Source: Massilia agilis (GTDB lineage: Bacteria; Pseudomonadota; Gammaproteobacteria; Burkholderiales; Burkholderiaceae_D). Taken from it: a stretch of 64,000 nt of DNA. Made by a program: the position numbers and the translations under genes. Positions 43,579 to 52,228 of this stretch are shown piece by piece. The stretch's first letter is position 1. Every line of letters starts with the position of its first letter. The notes under the pieces were generated by a model. The model was not told the origin of the DNA, searched no databases, and worked only from the letters and a program-made list of their open reading frames with translations. Where the stretch lies: assembly GCF_024756255.1 (NCBI RefSeq), contig NZ_JANUHB010000002.1, forward strand, positions 248,001-312,000, read 5' to 3'.

Positions 43579-44729
43579 TCAGTGCTGGTAAGCGCCGATG
43601 TCGTAGCCGGTGGTCGCGTTACGCGGCTTGTCCTCGATGTCGGTCGGGTTGATGCCCACCGAGGTGCCGCGGCCGATCGCCGGCGAGCTCGACGTCAGGT
43701 GGTAGTTCGGCGTGGTCGCCGTGCGCGAGTAGCCCACGAACAGCGGGTTCGACGACACGGTGCCCTTCGCGGTCAGGCCGTTCTTGAGCGAGATGTTGTA
43801 GCCGCTGTTCTGGTACAGCAGGTTGTTGCTGTAGCTGTTGTGCGTGCCGGTGACACCCTGCTCCGAGATGCCGTAGGTGTTGTCGTACACGATATTGTTG
43901 TTCACGATCGTGTAGTCGTCGCCGGTGCTGCTGTTGTAGAAGTTGCCGCCGCCCACGATGATGCCGTAGTGCGAAGAGGTCACCGTGTTGTTGATGATCT
44001 TCACGTGGTTGGCGTCGTGCCACAGGTGGATTGCCGCCTCGCCCACGCGGTACACCAGGTTGTCCTTCACGGTGCCCGAGGTGGACACGTAGATGCCCTG
44101 GATGTATTTGCAGCCGGCCGGGCCGATGTCGTTGACGGTATTGCCGACCACGTCGTTCCAGACGCCCTTGTAGTAGCTGTCCACGCCGATCGCCGAGCCG
44201 CCGGCGCTGGTGCAGGTGGCGCTCTTGGCGATGTGGTGCACGTGGTTGTTCACCACATGGTCGTACGAGCCGCCCATGTAGATGCCGTGGGTCACCGCGG
44301 CTTGGTGCTGCCGTCGATGTCAAAGCCGACGATGCTCACGTAGCTGCCACGGTTGTCCCAGACGTTTGCGGTACTGCCCGGCACGATCTTGGCGCCCCAC
44401 TTGGTCGTCGAGACCCAGTAGATGCGGGCGCTGGAGGTACCGCTGGCGGTGGTCTTGAAGCCGCCGGTGTAGGTGCCCGGGGCAACCCACACGGTCGTGC
44501 CCGGCTTGGTTGCGACCTGGGCCGCGCGCGCCAGCGTGCGGAACGGTGCGCTCTTGCTGCCAGAGGCGCTGTCGCTGCCGGTCGGCGCGACGTAGTAGTT
44601 ATAGGTGGTGGCCGGGATCGGATACACCGTTGCCGATGCGGAGCCGGCGGCGCCCATCAGGACGGCTGCGCTTGCGCACAGCAGCGCGTTGACACGGAGG
44701 GCTTTGGCGATGGTTCCAGTTTTTTGCAT
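43579..44729 (-). pseudogene. Secreted beta-helix protein 3, frameshifted
   Basis: Same family as its neighbours. The N-terminal 144 codons run from ATG 44729 (MQKTGTIAKALRVNALLCAS) to DIDGSTKPR and stop at 44292. The remaining helix and GYDIGAYQH tail are in the next frame, from about 44295 to 43579. Compared with paralogues, the plus-strand GTCACCGACGGCTTGG reads GTCACCGCGGCTTGG at about 44291-44305, a one-base deletion. The C-terminal part is otherwise intact and diverged from copies 2 and 4 (YKGVWNDVVGNTVNDI), so the break is recent or a sequencing error. An ATG at 44295 could restart translation. Confidence 0.78.
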
Positions 44730-44855
44730 CAGGATACTTCCTTAACTCAACAGTTGATGAGCTCGTTTGAGTGCTAGAAACTTCCTGAGTTCAATGTTTT
44801 TGAGAAAAAATTTTCCTGAAGTATCAAAGACATACCCATCTTTTCCGGCTGGGAA
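44730..44855 (-). promoter_or_regulatory. Conserved upstream block, copy 3
   Basis: Closest to copy 1: it shares TTTGATACTTCAGG, an A/T-rich run, TTGAAC-N17-CTCAAA and TTGAGTTAAGGAA before the ATG at 44729. Confidence 0.5.
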
Positions 44856-44909
44856 ACGGTAGTCTCGCGGGGCAATTGTTTCGCGGAATCTTTTGCTTCC
44901 ACCGGGCAC

Positions 44910-44942
44910 AAAAAAGCCCGCATGCATCGCTGTATGCGGGCT
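44910..44942 (-). terminator. Intrinsic terminator of beta-helix gene 4
   Basis: On the minus strand AGCCCGCATACA, GCGA, TGCATGCGGGCT with one mismatch, then six U. It lies 21 bp after the stop at 44963. Confidence 0.82.
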
Positions 44943-44962
44943 GTGGCTTCAGCTCAGGCTGA

Positions 44963-46108
44963 TCAGTGCTGGTAAGCGCCGATGTCGTAACCCGTGGTCG
45001 AGTTACGCGGTTTGCCCTCGATGTCGGTCGGGTAAGCGCCAACCGAGGTGCCGCGCGCGATCGCCGGCGAGCTCGAGGTCAGGTGGAAGTTCGGCGTGGT
45101 CGCGGTGCGCGAGTAAGCCACGAACAGCGGGTTCGACGACACCGTGTTCTTGGCCGTCAGGCCGTTCTTCAGCGAGATGTTGAAGCCGCTGTTCTGGTAC
45201 ACCAGGTTGTTGCTGTAGCTGTTGCTGGTGCCGGTCACGCCCTGCTCCGAGATGCCGTAGGTGTTGTCGTACACGATGTTGCTGTTGACCACGGTGTAGT
45301 TGTCGCCGGCGCTGGTGTGGTAGAAGTCGCCGCCGCCCACGATGATGCCGTAGTGCGAGGTGGTTACCGTGTTGTTGGTGATGGTCACGTGGTTGGCGTC
45401 GTGCCACAGGTGGATCGCCGCTTCGCCGACGCGGTACACCAGGTTGTTCTTGACGCTGCCCGAGGTGGACACGTAGATGCCCTGGATGTACTTGCAGCCG
45501 GACGGGCCGATGTCGTTGACGATGTTGCTGATCACGTCGTTCCACACGCCGCCGTAGTAGCTGTCCACGCCGATGGCCGAGCCGCCGGCGCTGGTGCAGG
45601 TAGCGCTCTTGGCGATGTGGTGCACGTGGTTCTCGACGATCTGGCTGTACGAACCGCCGGTGTAGATGCCGTGCGTCACCGACGGCTTGGTGCTGCCGTC
45701 GATGTCGAAGCCGACGATGCTCACGTAGCTGCCGCGGTTGTCCCACACGTTGGCGGTCGAGCCCGGAACGATCTTGGCGCCCCACTTGGTGGTCGAGACC
45801 CAGTAGATGCGGGCGCTGGAGGTGCCGCTGGCGGTGGTCTTGAACCCGCCGGTGTAGGTGCCTGCGGCGACCCACACGGTCGTGCTCGGCTTGGTCGCAA
45901 CCTGGGCTGCGCGCGCCAGCGTACGGAACGGCGCGGTTTTCGTACCTGCGGCGCTGTCGCTGCCGGTCGGGCTCACGTAGTAGTTATAGGTCGTGGCCGG
46001 GATCGTTGCGGCAGAGGCTGCCCCGGTGGTCCCCAGCAGGACGGCAGCGCTGGCGCACAGCAGAGCATTGATACGAACAGCCTTAGCAATGTTTCCAAGT
46101 TTTTGCAT
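44963..46108 (-). CDS. Secreted beta-helix protein 4 (twin of protein 2)
   Basis: 381-aa exported protein, apparently identical in sequence to beta-helix protein 2 over its whole length, including the signal peptide. Silent DNA differences are visible at the 3' end (GGCTTGCCCTCGATATC against GGTTTGCCCTCGATGTC) and at the signal-peptide end. It is first in the minus-strand array. Identity between non-adjacent copies 2 and 4, while copy 3 between them has diverged, suggests gene conversion. Expected role as for copy 2. Confidence 0.82.
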   Translation of the reverse strand: MQKLGNIAKAVRINALLCASAAVLLGTTGAASAATIPATTYNYYVSPTGSDSAAGTKTAPFRTLARAAQVATKPSTTVWVAAGTYTGGFKTTASGTSSARIYWVSTTKWGAKIVPGSTANVWDNRGSYVSIVGFDIDGSTKPSVTHGIYTGGSYSQIVENHVHHIAKSATCTSAGGSAIGVDSYYGGVWNDVISNIVNDIGPSGCKYIQGIYVSTSGSVKNNLVYRVGEAAIHLWHDANHVTITNNTVTTSHYGIIVGGGDFYHTSAGDNYTVVNSNIVYDNTYGISEQGVTGTSNSYSNNLVYQNSGFNISLKNGLTAKNTVSSNPLFVAYSRTATTPNFHLTSSSPAIARGTSVGAYPTDIEGKPRNSTTGYDIGAYQH

Positions 46109-46200
46109 TGGGAAGGTTCCTTACCTCAACAAGTGAATGAGTACCTTTGAGGACCGGAAACTTCCCAAGTTCAACGTTTTCGTCAAAAAATTTTTTACGC
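46109..46200 (-). promoter_or_regulatory. Conserved upstream block, copy 4
   Basis: Nearly identical to copy 2 for the first 80 bp. It diverges further upstream, where the GTATCAA/ACATA part is replaced by ACGCGTAACAAATGCGT. The shared part therefore likely contains what expression needs. Confidence 0.45.
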
Positions 46201-46335
46201 GTAACAAATGCGTAAGGCCATTTTCCTCACAGAAATCAAACGTTTGGATGAGGTAGATCGCGGCAGACCCGGCAACTAAGCGGTGCGATCCGCAGTCATA
46301 GTTAGCTGCCACCGATGACGCGAAAAGGAACCCCG

Positions 46336-46707
46336 ATGGGCAATCACGCAGAAGTGAAAGAGAGACTGAACGAGGGCGAACTGTACGCCGGGCTCATCCT
46401 TGGCCGGCAGGGCGAGCCCGACCACCACCTGGTGCTGCTGCCGGGCGGCGCGAGCGACGTCAGCTGGCCGGCCGCGCAGGACTGGGCCGCGTCGCAGGGC
46501 GGCAGCCTGCCAACCCGGCGCGAACTGGCCCTGCTGTTTGCCAACCTGCGCGAGCAATTCGATCGCGGCTGGTACTGGTCCAGCGAGCAGCACGAAACGC
46601 GCGCCCAGCTGGTCTGGGGGCAGAACTTTGCCAGCGGCATCCAGACCGTGTACGGGCGGCCGTTTCGCGGCAATGCGCGCGCCGTGCGGCGGATCCAGAT
46701 TGGCTAG
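46336..46707 (+). CDS. DUF1566-type protein
   Basis: 123-aa soluble protein. The start ATG 46336 has AAAGGAA five bases upstream; a start at 46315 is less likely. The pattern SWPAAQDWAASQGGSLPTRRE followed by WYWSSEQHETRAQLVWGQNF matches the DUF1566 (Lcl C-terminal-like) fold seen in phage and surface proteins. The beginning ELYAGLILGRQGEPDHHLVL is also typical. No signal peptide. Ligand and role unknown. Confidence 0.75.
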   Translation: MGNHAEVKERLNEGELYAGLILGRQGEPDHHLVLLPGGASDVSWPAAQDWAASQGGSLPTRRELALLFANLREQFDRGWYWSSEQHETRAQLVWGQNFASGIQTVYGRPFRGNARAVRRIQIG

Positions 46708-46852
46708 GCATCAGGGAGGGTTTGACCGCAGGCGGTAACCCGCAGGGCGGGCGTTCGGCTGGGCACTGCCCAGCCTCACCCTGTCAACGCGTTCAACGAA
46801 CAGCACCGTCACCGCGCCGTCACTTTCGGCCGCCGGCGGTCGGCACGCTGCG

Positions 46853-46892
46853 TTTGAACGCGTGGGCAAGGGACTTGTCCACCCTACGCTAC
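46853..46892. repeat. Dispersed palindromic element, copy C
   Basis: TTTGAACGCGTGGGCAAGG then ACTTGTCCACCCTACGC, the same two half-sites as copies A and D. It separates the convergent DUF1566 and DJ-1/PfpI genes. 46708-46852 contains further GC-rich imperfect repeats and no gene. Confidence 0.55.
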
Positions 46893-46899
46893 AGAACGT

Positions 46900-47637
46900 C
46901 TAGCGCGAGGCCGCCTGCTGCCCGCCCATCCGGTTGCCGCGGCCTGACGCAAGCATGCCCGCGCCGATCAGCGCCAGGCCAATCATGGTGCCGGCCGACA
47001 TGCGCGGCATCAGGTGTGCGGCCGCCATGGCAAACGACGATGGCGCCTCGCGCTGCGGGTCGGAATGGCGCCGCCGCAGCGCGCCGTTGCTGGGCGGCCC
47101 GCCGGCGTACAGCTGGATCATGTCGCGGATAAACGGCACCAGGTCCTGCGGGCCGCGGCTGGTCAGCAGGTTACCGTCGCGCACCACTTCCTGGTCGAGC
47201 CAGGTTGCACCGGCGTTGACCATATCGTCGCGCACACCCGGCCACGAGGTCAGCGCACGCCCGCTCGCCAGCCCGCTCGATGCGAGCAGCCACGGGCCGT
47301 GGCACAACGTGGCGATCGGCTTTTGCTGGTGGTCGAAATCGCGCACGAAATCGCGCGAGGCGGACGACTGGCGCAGGAAGTCGGGATTGATGAAGCCACC
47401 GGGAATGAACAAGCCGTCGTAGTCGCGCGCCCGCGCTTCGTGCACCGTCCGGTCCACCTCGAAGCTGTCGCCCGGCGCGTCCATGTTCACCCCGCGGATG
47501 CTGCCATCGTGCAGCGAGATGATCTCGACCTCGGCACCGGCGGCGCGCAGCGCGGCCAGCGGCACCGTCAGTTCAGCCTGCTCGACGCCGTCTGCGGCCA
47601 GCACGGCAATGCGTTGTCCAGCCAGTTTCTGTTTCAT
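46900..47637 (-). CDS. DJ-1/PfpI-family protein with C-terminal membrane tail
   Basis: 245-aa protein. ATG 47637 is favoured over 47640 because GGAGG is then five bases away. The PfpI/class I glutaminase-like domain fills residues 8-180: IAVLAADGVEQAELTVP, GLFIPGGFINPDFLR, and nucleophile Cys in ATLCHGPWLL with the elbow that defines the family. VVRDGNLLTSRGPQDLVPF is the conserved C-terminal segment. Unusually, a hydrophobic stretch (MIGLALIGAGMLAS) ends the protein, perhaps a membrane anchor. Such proteins act as deglycases, chaperones or proteases; the activity here is not known. Confidence 0.85.
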   Translation of the reverse strand: MKQKLAGQRIAVLAADGVEQAELTVPLAALRAAGAEVEIISLHDGSIRGVNMDAPGDSFEVDRTVHEARARDYDGLFIPGGFINPDFLRQSSASRDFVRDFDHQQKPIATLCHGPWLLASSGLASGRALTSWPGVRDDMVNAGATWLDQEVVRDGNLLTSRGPQDLVPFIRDMIQLYAGGPPSNGALRRRHSDPQREAPSSFAMAAAHLMPRMSAGTMIGLALIGAGMLASGRGNRMGGQQAASR

Positions 47638-47744
47638 CATGTCCTCCGTTGAGCGGTGATGCGCTGACAGAGTCCATGCACGGGGCTCGGTTCCCGCGCG
47701 GCCGGGGCGCGGGAACCAAGCGGCCGACGATCGGAGGCTGCCGA

Positions 47745-49196
47745 TCAGTGACGGCCGGTCTCGGCCGGCACGGCGGCGCGGCCGATCGGCGCGTCGGCGT
47801 TGGCGATAAACCAGGCGGTCGTCGCCATCACGGCCGCGTGGCGGCGCAGGTTGTCCGGATTGACCTTGTCGAAGGTGTCGGCCGGGGTGTGGTGGTAGTT
47901 GAAGTAGTCCGACGAGTCGATCACCGGCTCAAAAGTCGGCACACCCATGCGCTCCAGGCCAAACAGGTCGCCGGAGCCGATCACGTCCTCGCGGTGGAAC
48001 ACGCCGGCGCCCAGCGGCAGCAGGGCCTGCTGCAGCGGTGCGAACATCTTCACGTTGGCAAGCGGCACGCTGGCCTTGACGCCGAACGGGCGGCCCGAGC
48101 CGCCGTCATCCTCGTAGGCGGCGATGTGCTTCTCGGCGGTGGACTTGACCGACTCGTTGTAGGCGTTGGCGCCGCGCTGGCCGTTTTCCTCGTTCATCCA
48201 GGCGATCACGCGGATCGTGCGCTTGGGACGGAAGTCGAGCTGCTTGAGCGTGTGGATCACCTGCATCGCGCTGGTCACGCCCGAGCCGTCGTCGTTGGCG
48301 CCGGTGCCCAGGTCCCACGAATCCAGGTGGCCGGACACGATCACGATCTCGTCCGGCTTTTCGCTGCCGGTCCAGTCGGCGATCACGTTGTAGCTGTCGG
48401 CGTCCGGCAGCGTTTGCGGGGTCAGGGTCAGGTGCATGGTGATCGGGCCGCGCTTGGACAGGCGGTCCATCAGCATCGAGTCTTCGATCGACACGGCGGC
48501 GGCCGGCAGTTTGACATCGGCCGGCAGCTGGGTCGCGCCGGTGTGCGGGATACGGTAGGCCGCGCCGCCAACGGCACGCACCAGCGCCGCCGCCGCGCCC
48601 ATCTGCGCCGCCATGCGCGGGCCGGCGCCACGGTAGGCCACCGCCTGGCCGTAGGCGTTGCCGGCCAGGCCGCGGTCGGCCATCAGCTGGTCGAACGGCA
48701 CGTCGAACAGAACGATCTTGCCCTTCACGTCGGCCGGCTTGTATGCCTTGAGCTCGTCAAAGTTGTGCACCACCAGCACCGGCGCGGTGATGCCGCCCGC
48801 CGGCGTTGCGCCGGAGCCGCCCAGCGCGGTCAGCACGATGCGCTGGCTGACGCCGTCCGGCCGGCCGCTATAGCCGACCAGCTCGCCCTTCTCCTCGCCG
48901 CGCACCCAGTGCGGAACCTTGACCGGCTGCAGCGTCACCTTCGCGCCAAGCTTCTTCAGCTCGTCCGCCACCTGCTGCACCGCCGCCGCCGCGCCCGTCG
49001 AGCCGGACAGGCGCGGGCCGATCAGGTCGGTCAGGTCAGCCAGGCGCTCGTAGGCGTAGTTGCTCTGCATTACCGTGTCGCGGATCTTGGCGAGCGCGGC
49101 CGGATCGTTGCCCGGCGTGGCGGCATGGGCGGCGCCGGCCAGCAGCGAGGCGGCCAGGATGGTCAGGGCGGGGAGACGGCAGGGGCGGCGGTTCAT
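47745..49196 (-). CDS. Secreted M28 zinc aminopeptidase
   Basis: 483-aa exported peptidase. A signal peptide (1-25, ending AHA) is followed by an N-terminal part, a PA-like insert (about 120-230) and the M28 core. Zinc ligands are visible: His/Asp in VSGHLDSWDLGTGANDDGSG, Glu pair in WMNEENG, Asp in PVIDSSDYF and His in YHHTPADTFD. The arrangement fits carboxypeptidase Q/aminopeptidase S-like enzymes that release amino acids from peptides. Monocistronic. Confidence 0.9.
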   Translation of the reverse strand: MNRRPCRLPALTILAASLLAGAAHAATPGNDPAALAKIRDTVMQSNYAYERLADLTDLIGPRLSGSTGAAAAVQQVADELKKLGAKVTLQPVKVPHWVRGEEKGELVGYSGRPDGVSQRIVLTALGGSGATPAGGITAPVLVVHNFDELKAYKPADVKGKIVLFDVPFDQLMADRGLAGNAYGQAVAYRGAGPRMAAQMGAAAALVRAVGGAAYRIPHTGATQLPADVKLPAAAVSIEDSMLMDRLSKRGPITMHLTLTPQTLPDADSYNVIADWTGSEKPDEIVIVSGHLDSWDLGTGANDDGSGVTSAMQVIHTLKQLDFRPKRTIRVIAWMNEENGQRGANAYNESVKSTAEKHIAAYEDDGGSGRPFGVKASVPLANVKMFAPLQQALLPLGAGVFHREDVIGSGDLFGLERMGVPTFEPVIDSSDYFNYHHTPADTFDKVNPDNLRRHAAVMATTAWFIANADAPIGRAAVPAETGRH

Positions 49197-49273
49197 TGCG
49201 AGTCTGTCCTTCAGAAAGTTGCAAAGCGCTCACGATAACGCATCTTTGACAACTTTGCTGTATGTACAGATTT

Positions 49274-50404
49274 TCACGCCGCAACCAGCCGCACCAGGGT
49301 GATCTCGGACGGTGCGCCAAAGCGTTTCGGCGGTCCCCAGTATCCGGTACCGCGGCTGGTGTACACCCACATGTCGCGCACCCGGTTCAGGCCCGCCACG
49401 AACGGCTGCTGCAGCGGCACGAACAGGTTCCACGGGAAGAACTGGCCACCGTGTGTGTGGCAGGACAGCTGCAGGTGGTAGCCAGCGCCGGCCGCCGCCT
49501 CGGCGCTGCGCGGCTGGTGCGCGAGCAGGATGCGCACCTGCACGTGCTCCGGCGCGCCGGCCGCCGCAGCCAGCGGATCGCTCTTGTGGGCCGGATTGAA
49601 ATGGTGGGCGGTAAAGTCCGCCACGCCCGCGATCATCACCCCGGCGCCGTCGCGCTCGCGCACCACGTGCTCGTTGATGAGCACCGTCAGGCCAAGCCGG
49701 CGCATCTCCGCGATCCATTCCTCGGCGCCCGAATAGTACTCGTGGTTGCCGGTCACGAAGAACGCGCCGTCACGCGCGGACAGGCGCTTGAGCGGCTCGG
49801 TGTGCAGCGCCAGGCGGCGCACGCTGCCGTCCACCAGGTCGCCGGTGATCGCGATCGCGTCGGCCTTGAGCGCGTTGACGCGGTTGACGATGGCGTTCAG
49901 GTACGGCCGCTTGATGGTGGGGCCGACGTGGATGTCGGAGATCTGCGCGATCGAGTAGCCGTGCAGCGATGGCGGCAGCCCAGCGATCGGCACATCCACC
50001 CGGACCACGCGCGCAACGCGGCGCGCGTTGACGAAGCCGACCAGCGTCACCGCAAGCGCGGTCAAGGGCACCGCCACCGCGCTGTCGTGCGTCACCAGCG
50101 GCGTCAGCCGGCCAGCGAGGCCGAGCACCGCCAGCACCACATCGCGCAGCAGCGTGAGCACCAGCAGCGACGAGAAATAGCCCATGGCGATGAGCGCCGC
50201 CCAGGTCAGCGGCTCGGACCAGCGCAGGCGCTTCAGGCGCGGCGCGCCCAGGCCCACGGGCACCAGCACGCTCGAGGCGGCCAGCAGCAGCACGCCGACC
50301 GCACCACCGATGAGCCCCGGCTCGATCGCGGGCAGCAGGCGCGCACCGATATAAACGTGCAACAGTACAAGTAATGCAAAAAACGGAAGCGGCGAACGGC
50401 GCAT
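49274..50404 (-). CDS. Membrane-bound metallophosphoesterase (YaeI/YkuE-like)
   Basis: 376-aa protein from ATG 50404 (MRRSPLPFFALLVLLHVYI). About four membrane helices fill the first 130 residues. A calcineurin-like phosphoesterase domain follows with all metal motifs: ISDIHVG, ITGDLVDG, VTGNHEYY, LAHQP and SCHTHGGQF. It ends with the SRGTGYWGPPKRFGAPSEI segment that is typical of this family. Family members hydrolyse phosphodiesters or pyrophosphates of lipid precursors such as UDP-diacylglucosamine; the substrate is not determined. It lies divergent from the glycine-zipper gene. Confidence 0.88.
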   Translation of the reverse strand: MRRSPLPFFALLVLLHVYIGARLLPAIEPGLIGGAVGVLLLAASSVLVPVGLGAPRLKRLRWSEPLTWAALIAMGYFSSLLVLTLLRDVVLAVLGLAGRLTPLVTHDSAVAVPLTALAVTLVGFVNARRVARVVRVDVPIAGLPPSLHGYSIAQISDIHVGPTIKRPYLNAIVNRVNALKADAIAITGDLVDGSVRRLALHTEPLKRLSARDGAFFVTGNHEYYSGAEEWIAEMRRLGLTVLINEHVVRERDGAGVMIAGVADFTAHHFNPAHKSDPLAAAAGAPEHVQVRILLAHQPRSAEAAAGAGYHLQLSCHTHGGQFFPWNLFVPLQQPFVAGLNRVRDMWVYTSRGTGYWGPPKRFGAPSEITLVRLVAA

Positions 50405-50612
50405 GGTGTTTCTATGTGCAAAGCGGACGTGAGCCAGATGGGGGGCTGGGCCCGAAAGTGCAAGGGGGAACGGGGCGCATGTTGCAATCGGGTGCGGATT
50501 TGTAAGATTGTGTATGAACAGATGGCGTCGCCAAAGCAGCGCGCTATAGTTTCCCCATGCCCCGGCGTAACTGCGATCATCCTGATCCTCCGTAGGGCAA
50601 GAGGAAATGGCC

Positions 50613-51071
50613 ATGTTGAACAAGAAATGCTTTGGTGCGGTGCTCCTGGCCGCGGCCGCCGTGTCCACCACGGCGATGGCTGACGATCGCGGAGTGAATA
50701 CGGTGGTAGGTGCGGCGCTGGGTGCGGCCATTGGCCACGGCGCGGGCGGACGCGACGGCGCGATCGTCGGCGGGGTGCTCGGCGCGGCGGTGGGCAGCTC
50801 GCTGCCGACCCGTGACGACCGCTACTACCGCGACAACCGCGCGTACGGCTCGGTCAGCTACTACCAGCCGGCGCCTGCGTATGTGGAATCGCGCCCGGTG
50901 TATGTGGAAGAGCGCCCGGTCTACGTCGAGCCGGCGCCGGTGTACTACGAAGCGCCGCGCCCGGTGTACTACGAGGCGCCGCGCCCGGTGTACTACCAGC
51001 AGCCGGCGGTCGTCATCGAAGGTGGCCGCGGCTACTGGCACCACGGCCACGGCCGGCACCACGGCTGGTAA
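50613..51071 (+). CDS. Glycine-zipper exported protein with PVYYEAPR repeats
   Basis: 152-aa exported protein. The start ATG 50613 is six bases after GAGGAA, whereas ATG 50607 directly abuts it. A signal peptide (MLNKKCFGAVLLAAAAVSTTAMA) is followed by a glycine-zipper membrane-like segment (VVGAALGAAIGHGAGG and AIVGGVLGAAVG). Tyr/Pro repeats then occur (RPVYVEERPVYVEPAPVYYE, two copies of YEAPRPVYY). It ends in a His-rich WHHGHGRHHGW tail that might bind metal. It resembles YMGG/glycine-zipper outer-membrane proteins; role unknown. Confidence 0.78.
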   Translation: MLNKKCFGAVLLAAAAVSTTAMADDRGVNTVVGAALGAAIGHGAGGRDGAIVGGVLGAAVGSSLPTRDDRYYRDNRAYGSVSYYQPAPAYVESRPVYVEERPVYVEPAPVYYEAPRPVYYEAPRPVYYQQPAVVIEGGRGYWHHGHGRHHGW

Positions 51072-51085
51072 GCAAAAGCTGAACG

Positions 51086-51113
51086 AAGCCGCGCCACCTG
51101 CGCGGCTTTTTTT
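51086..51113 (+). terminator. Intrinsic terminator of the glycine-zipper gene
   Basis: AGCCGCGC, loop CACCT, GCGCGGCT and seven T, 15 bp after the stop. Confidence 0.88.
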
Positions 51114-51120
51114 CGTCTGG

Positions 51121-51212
51121 TTGGACGCGTTGGCAGGAAGACCTGCCCACCCTACCGGCGACCGTGGGAACTCGCGTAGGGTGGGCAGCTGTGCTGCCCA
51201 CGCGTTCAACGC
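51121..51212. repeat. Dispersed palindromic element, copy D (tandem pair)
   Basis: Two head-to-head units: GACGCGTTGGCAGG...CCTGCCCACCCTAC and CGTAGGGTGGGCAGC...GCTGCCCACGCGTTCAACGC. Copies A and B are each like one unit or its arms. It lies between the glycine-zipper terminator and the kinase operon, where a promoter for the latter would be expected. Confidence 0.65.
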
Positions 51213-51265
51213 ACCGCTCCCCACCGCCAGCACGTGCTTTCGGCTGCCCTCCGCTAGCGGAAGGC

Positions 51266-52228
51266 ATGTACGAACCAGGAACCATCATCACCTTGCGCGC
51301 CGGCGCCTACCGCCTGCGCGCACCGCTGGCCGGCTCCGCCTACGGACTGCTGTGGCACGCGCAAGGCCCCGGACATTTTGGCGACGTCGCGCTCAAGCTG
51401 GTCAACCGCGCGCGCATGGACAGCGCCGGCTGCGACCAGCGCGAATACTGGACCCGCAGCGTGCAGGCCGAGATCGCATTCCTCGCTTCGCTCAAGCCGT
51501 GGGACCAGCGCCATATCGTGCGCATGCTCGACAGCGGCAGCCACGACGACCTGCCCGCGTTCGCGCTGGAGCTGATGCAGTGTGACCTGGCGCAGCACCT
51601 CGCGCGCACCGCTCCCCCGCCCTTTTCCCGCATCCTCGACTGGATCGCGCAAGTGAACCACGCGCTTGCCACCGTCCACCAGCACGGCTGGCGCTACCTG
51701 GACCTGAAACCCGCCAACCTGCTGCTCGACGAAGCCGGCAACCTGAAGCTGACGGACTTCGGCACCAGCCAGCTCGTAACCGCTGGCGCGCACCCGTATT
51801 CCGGCACGCCGCGGTGGCAGGCCCCGGAGCAGTTTTTCCCTGACGCGCACGGCCGCTACGAGACCGACTGCCGCACCGATTACTTTGCGCTGGGCGCGCT
51901 GTTTCACTACATCGTCACCGGCGGCGAGGCGCTTGCCTTCTGCAGCGCTTGTGCCGAAGCGTTCCGTCTGCACGGCAGCGCGGATGGGCCGCGCGCGCTC
52001 CGCTCGCCTACCGGCAGGCTGCTCCCGACGCTCACGCGAAACGAAGCAGCACGTTTCATTGAAGCCGTGGACGACGACACGCCCGGCGCCGGCCGCCCCG
52101 CGCTGGCACTGTTGCGGCGCCTGCTGGCCCCGCAACGTGAACATCGTCCACGCCACGCCCTCGACATCAGTCGTGCCGTGCAAGACATCCGCACGGCCAG
52201 CCTGCAGCGCTGGAGGTGCGCGGCATGA
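51266..52228 (+). CDS. Serine/threonine protein kinase with non-HRD loop
   Basis: 320-aa soluble Hanks-type kinase. The start is ATG 51266 (MYEPGTIITL). It has the ATP-binding Lys44 in DVALKLVNR; the catalytic loop is RYLDLKPANLLL, so the Asp is kept but His and Arg of HRD are Tyr and Leu; the metal Asp is in LTDFGTSQL; APEQFF stands for APE. There is no membrane helix. Loss of the RD arginine suggests activity without activation-loop phosphorylation. It overlaps the SEDS gene by four bases (ATGA) and heads a tight four-gene operon to 56540. Substrates are probably the FHA-type proteins encoded nearby. Confidence 0.9.
   Translation: MYEPGTIITLRAGAYRLRAPLAGSAYGLLWHAQGPGHFGDVALKLVNRARMDSAGCDQREYWTRSVQAEIAFLASLKPWDQRHIVRMLDSGSHDDLPAFALELMQCDLAQHLARTAPPPFSRILDWIAQVNHALATVHQHGWRYLDLKPANLLLDEAGNLKLTDFGTSQLVTAGAHPYSGTPRWQAPEQFFPDAHGRYETDCRTDYFALGALFHYIVTGGEALAFCSACAEAFRLHGSADGPRALRSPTGRLLPTLTRNEAARFIEAVDDDTPGAGRPALALLRRLLAPQREHRPRHALDISRAVQDIRTASLQRWRCAA

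Noticed and set aside
44966-45875. Possible pectate-lyase catalytic site in the beta-helix proteins
   Set aside because: I see beta-helix turns but no convincing Asp/Arg/Lys catalytic set, so no enzyme activity is claimed.
44966-46150. Plus-strand frames opposite the beta-helix genes (also 42000-43400 and 39988-41370)
   Set aside because: They repeat in every copy only because the sense genes repeat; Val/Arg/Asp-rich and without start signals.
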